Shown here: piece by piece, positions 62,566 to 64,000 of the stretch
Position numbering within the stretch: position 1 is the first letter of the stretch
How the letters are laid out: each line of letters opens with the position of its first letter
DNA from: Plazaster borealis
Taxonomy: Eukaryota > Echinodermata > Asteroidea > Forcipulatida > Labidiasteridae
Direction of reading: 5' to 3'
DNA length: 64,000 bases
Assembly (NCBI GenBank): GCA_021014325.1
Contig: CM037473.1
Span: forward strand, 4,961,501-5,025,500
Translations under genes and position numbers: made by a program
The notes under the pieces: generated by a model
Databases searched by the model: none
What the model saw: only the letters and a program-made list of their open reading frames with translations
What the model was told of the DNA's origin: nothing

Positions 62566-63025
62566 GACATAATTTACTGCAGGATGATGACGTCATAAAC
62601 GTAAGATGACGGCATCCCGAGATAATTTATCTCGGGATGACCACATCTTGAAAGTAGAATGCCGTCTTCCAGATATATTTCATCTCAGGATGACTACATC
62701 CCGAAAGTAGAATGTTGTCTTCCCATCAGATAATTTATCTTGAGTTCTAAACATTTTACAGGATGTTAACATCCCATGATGAATTAACTCGGGAAGCCGT
62801 CACTCCCGAGATAATTTATCAAAGGGAAGTCAACAACTTACTTTCATGATGTCGACATCTTAAGATAAAATATGTCGGGAAGACGACATCTTACTTTAGG
62901 ATGCCGTCGTCCCGAGATAAATCGATCTCAGGATGTCGTCAACTCACATTTATGATGTCATCATCCTGCAGTAGATTATCTCAGGATCTCAACATGTCGG
63001 ATGGCACTTCCAGAGCTCTGTAGTA
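62566..63025. repeat. large palindromic element of ATCTCGGGAT units, copy 2
   Basis: GACATAATTTACTGCAGGAT left, ATCCTGCAGTAGATTATCTC right, with CCCGAGATAATTTATCTCGG inside. The left end is shorter than in the copy at 11766. Confidence 0.8.
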
Positions 63026-63059
63026 GTCTGAGGAGAAGGGATATCAACCATACTATGTA

Positions 63060-63140
63060 TATACAATGTACAATATTCATGTACAATGTACAATATTCAT
63101 GTACAATGTACAATATTCATATACAATGTACAATAATCAT
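63060..63140 (+). repeat. 20-bp tandem repeat, four copies
   Basis: GTACAATGTACAATATTCAT repeated with one or two changes per unit. Confidence 0.9.
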
Positions 63141-63322
63141 GTATGTAAAATGAATATTTGACAAGCACATTTTGTGAAAATATATTTGTCTGATTTGTGT
63201 ATAATTACATATATGTGTCGATTTAACATTGCTATACTTTAATTCCCATTTGTTTCCTGCTTTGTCATTTTTTCTCACAAACTATGTTACAAACATCCTA
63301 TGTGTCTTCTATGCGCTTAAAA

Positions 63323-63713
63323 TTTAAAGGCAATGGACACTATTGGTAATTTCTCAAAATAATTATTGGCATAAAACCTTACTTGGCAACGAGTAATGGG
63401 GAGCTGTTGATAGTATAAAACATTGTGAGAAACGGCTCACTCTGAAGTAACGTAGTTTTCGAGAAAGAAGTAATTTTCCACGAATTTGATTTCGAGACCT
63501 CGGAATTATATTTTGAGGTCTCGAAATCAAGCATCTGAAAGCACACTGCAACTTCGTGTGACAAGGGTGTTTTTTCTTGCATTATTATCTCGCAACTTCG
63601 ACGACCAATTGAGCTCAAATTTTCACAGGTTTGTTACTTTATGCATATGTTGAGATACACCAAGTGAGAAGACAGGTCTTTGACAATTACCAATAGTGTC
63701 CAGTGTCTTTAAA
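63323..63713. repeat. family A palindromic element
   Basis: TTTAAAGGCAATGGACACTA left, TAGTGTCCAGTGTCTTTAAA right. The centre is a stem, TTGATTTCGAGACCTC / GAGGTCTCGAAATCAA. The subfamily differs from the copy at 29388 in its centre. Confidence 0.85.
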
Positions 63714-64000
63714 CTATTATTAGTATACCTTTCAATAGAATAATACAGAGAACATATATGACCAAATAAAGTGTTTATGCCCCACCCTTACTGTGGACAC
63801 TATACTTTACATTGCGCCCAGTGTTTATTTCTTACGCATCATTACGCATTATGAAATACAATTTTGCTTACAAATGTTTTTTCTGCTACAGGTGGCACAA
63901 AAAAGGTGCTTACCGGTAAACAGCATTATGAAATTGGGCCCTGCCATTTATTCTTCTATTTTTTTATCAGCTTATGCAAATTAGCTCGCTTGTTTTAATT

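Larger units (their letters stand above)
57638..64000. other. gene-free region downstream of the TLCD3-type gene
   Basis: About 6.3 kb without a splice-flanked coding segment. Contents recognised are listed separately: two family P copies, an interrupted SINE, a family N copy, the second ATCTCGGGAT palindrome, a 20-bp tandem repeat and a family A copy. Between 60371 and 61080 I see nothing but AT-rich DNA and a fragment (60840-60890) related to 56335-56395. Confidence 0.5.

Noticed and set aside
1..64000. Autonomous transposon or retroelement genes
   Set aside because: I looked for transposase, reverse transcriptase, integrase or helicase motifs in all open frames and saw none; all elements here look non-autonomous.

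Overview
The window is animal nuclear DNA: AT-rich, gene-sparse, with long introns. Four multi-exon protein-coding genes can be assembled from exon and splice-site evidence. All four encode proteins found across bilaterian animals. The RAD1 and SGF29 proteins are close to vertebrate lengths and motifs. The dispersed repeats (palindromic TTTAAAGG-ended elements, GGGCCCAATTTCATAGAGCTGC elements, tRNA-derived SINEs, AGGACTAGTCCTAAG elements) fit a marine deuterostome. My best guess is an echinoderm, possibly a sea star; this is inference, not proof.

Layout. 1-3.5 kb: repeats, with at most a doubtful coding fragment at the left edge. 3.5-11.4 kb (+): a six-exon gene for a CaRF/ALS2CR8-type transcription factor, 471 aa. 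11.4-13.5 kb: spacer holding a large palindromic repeat. 13.5-22.9 kb (+): an eight-exon RAD1 gene, the 9-1-1 checkpoint clamp subunit, 283 aa, complete. 25.2-35.1 kb (-): a seven-exon SGF29 gene, the SAGA/ATAC tandem-Tudor subunit, 348 aa, complete and convergent with RAD1. 35.1-38.0 kb: divergent intergenic region. 38.0-57.6 kb (+): a five-exon gene for a TLC-domain protein of the TLCD3/FAM57 type, 277 aa. 57.6-64 kb: no gene seen, only repeats.

The genes have no common pathway that I can defend. RAD1 (DNA-damage signalling) and SGF29 (histone H3K4me3 reading) are tail to tail and could overlap in their 3' ends. SGF29 and TLCD3 are head to head about 2.9 kb apart.

The most distinctive property is the density of inverted repeats. 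I list more than 30 foldback or MITE-like insertions, many nested in one another. They include two perfect hairpins in RAD1 intron 1 with flanking direct repeats, a foldback element carrying telomere-type repeats in its loop, and a 26-copy 31-bp minisatellite apparently grown inside a dispersed element. In several places an insertion lies within 2-50 bp of a splice site. I see no transposase or reverse-transcriptase coding region, so all mobile elements here appear non-autonomous.
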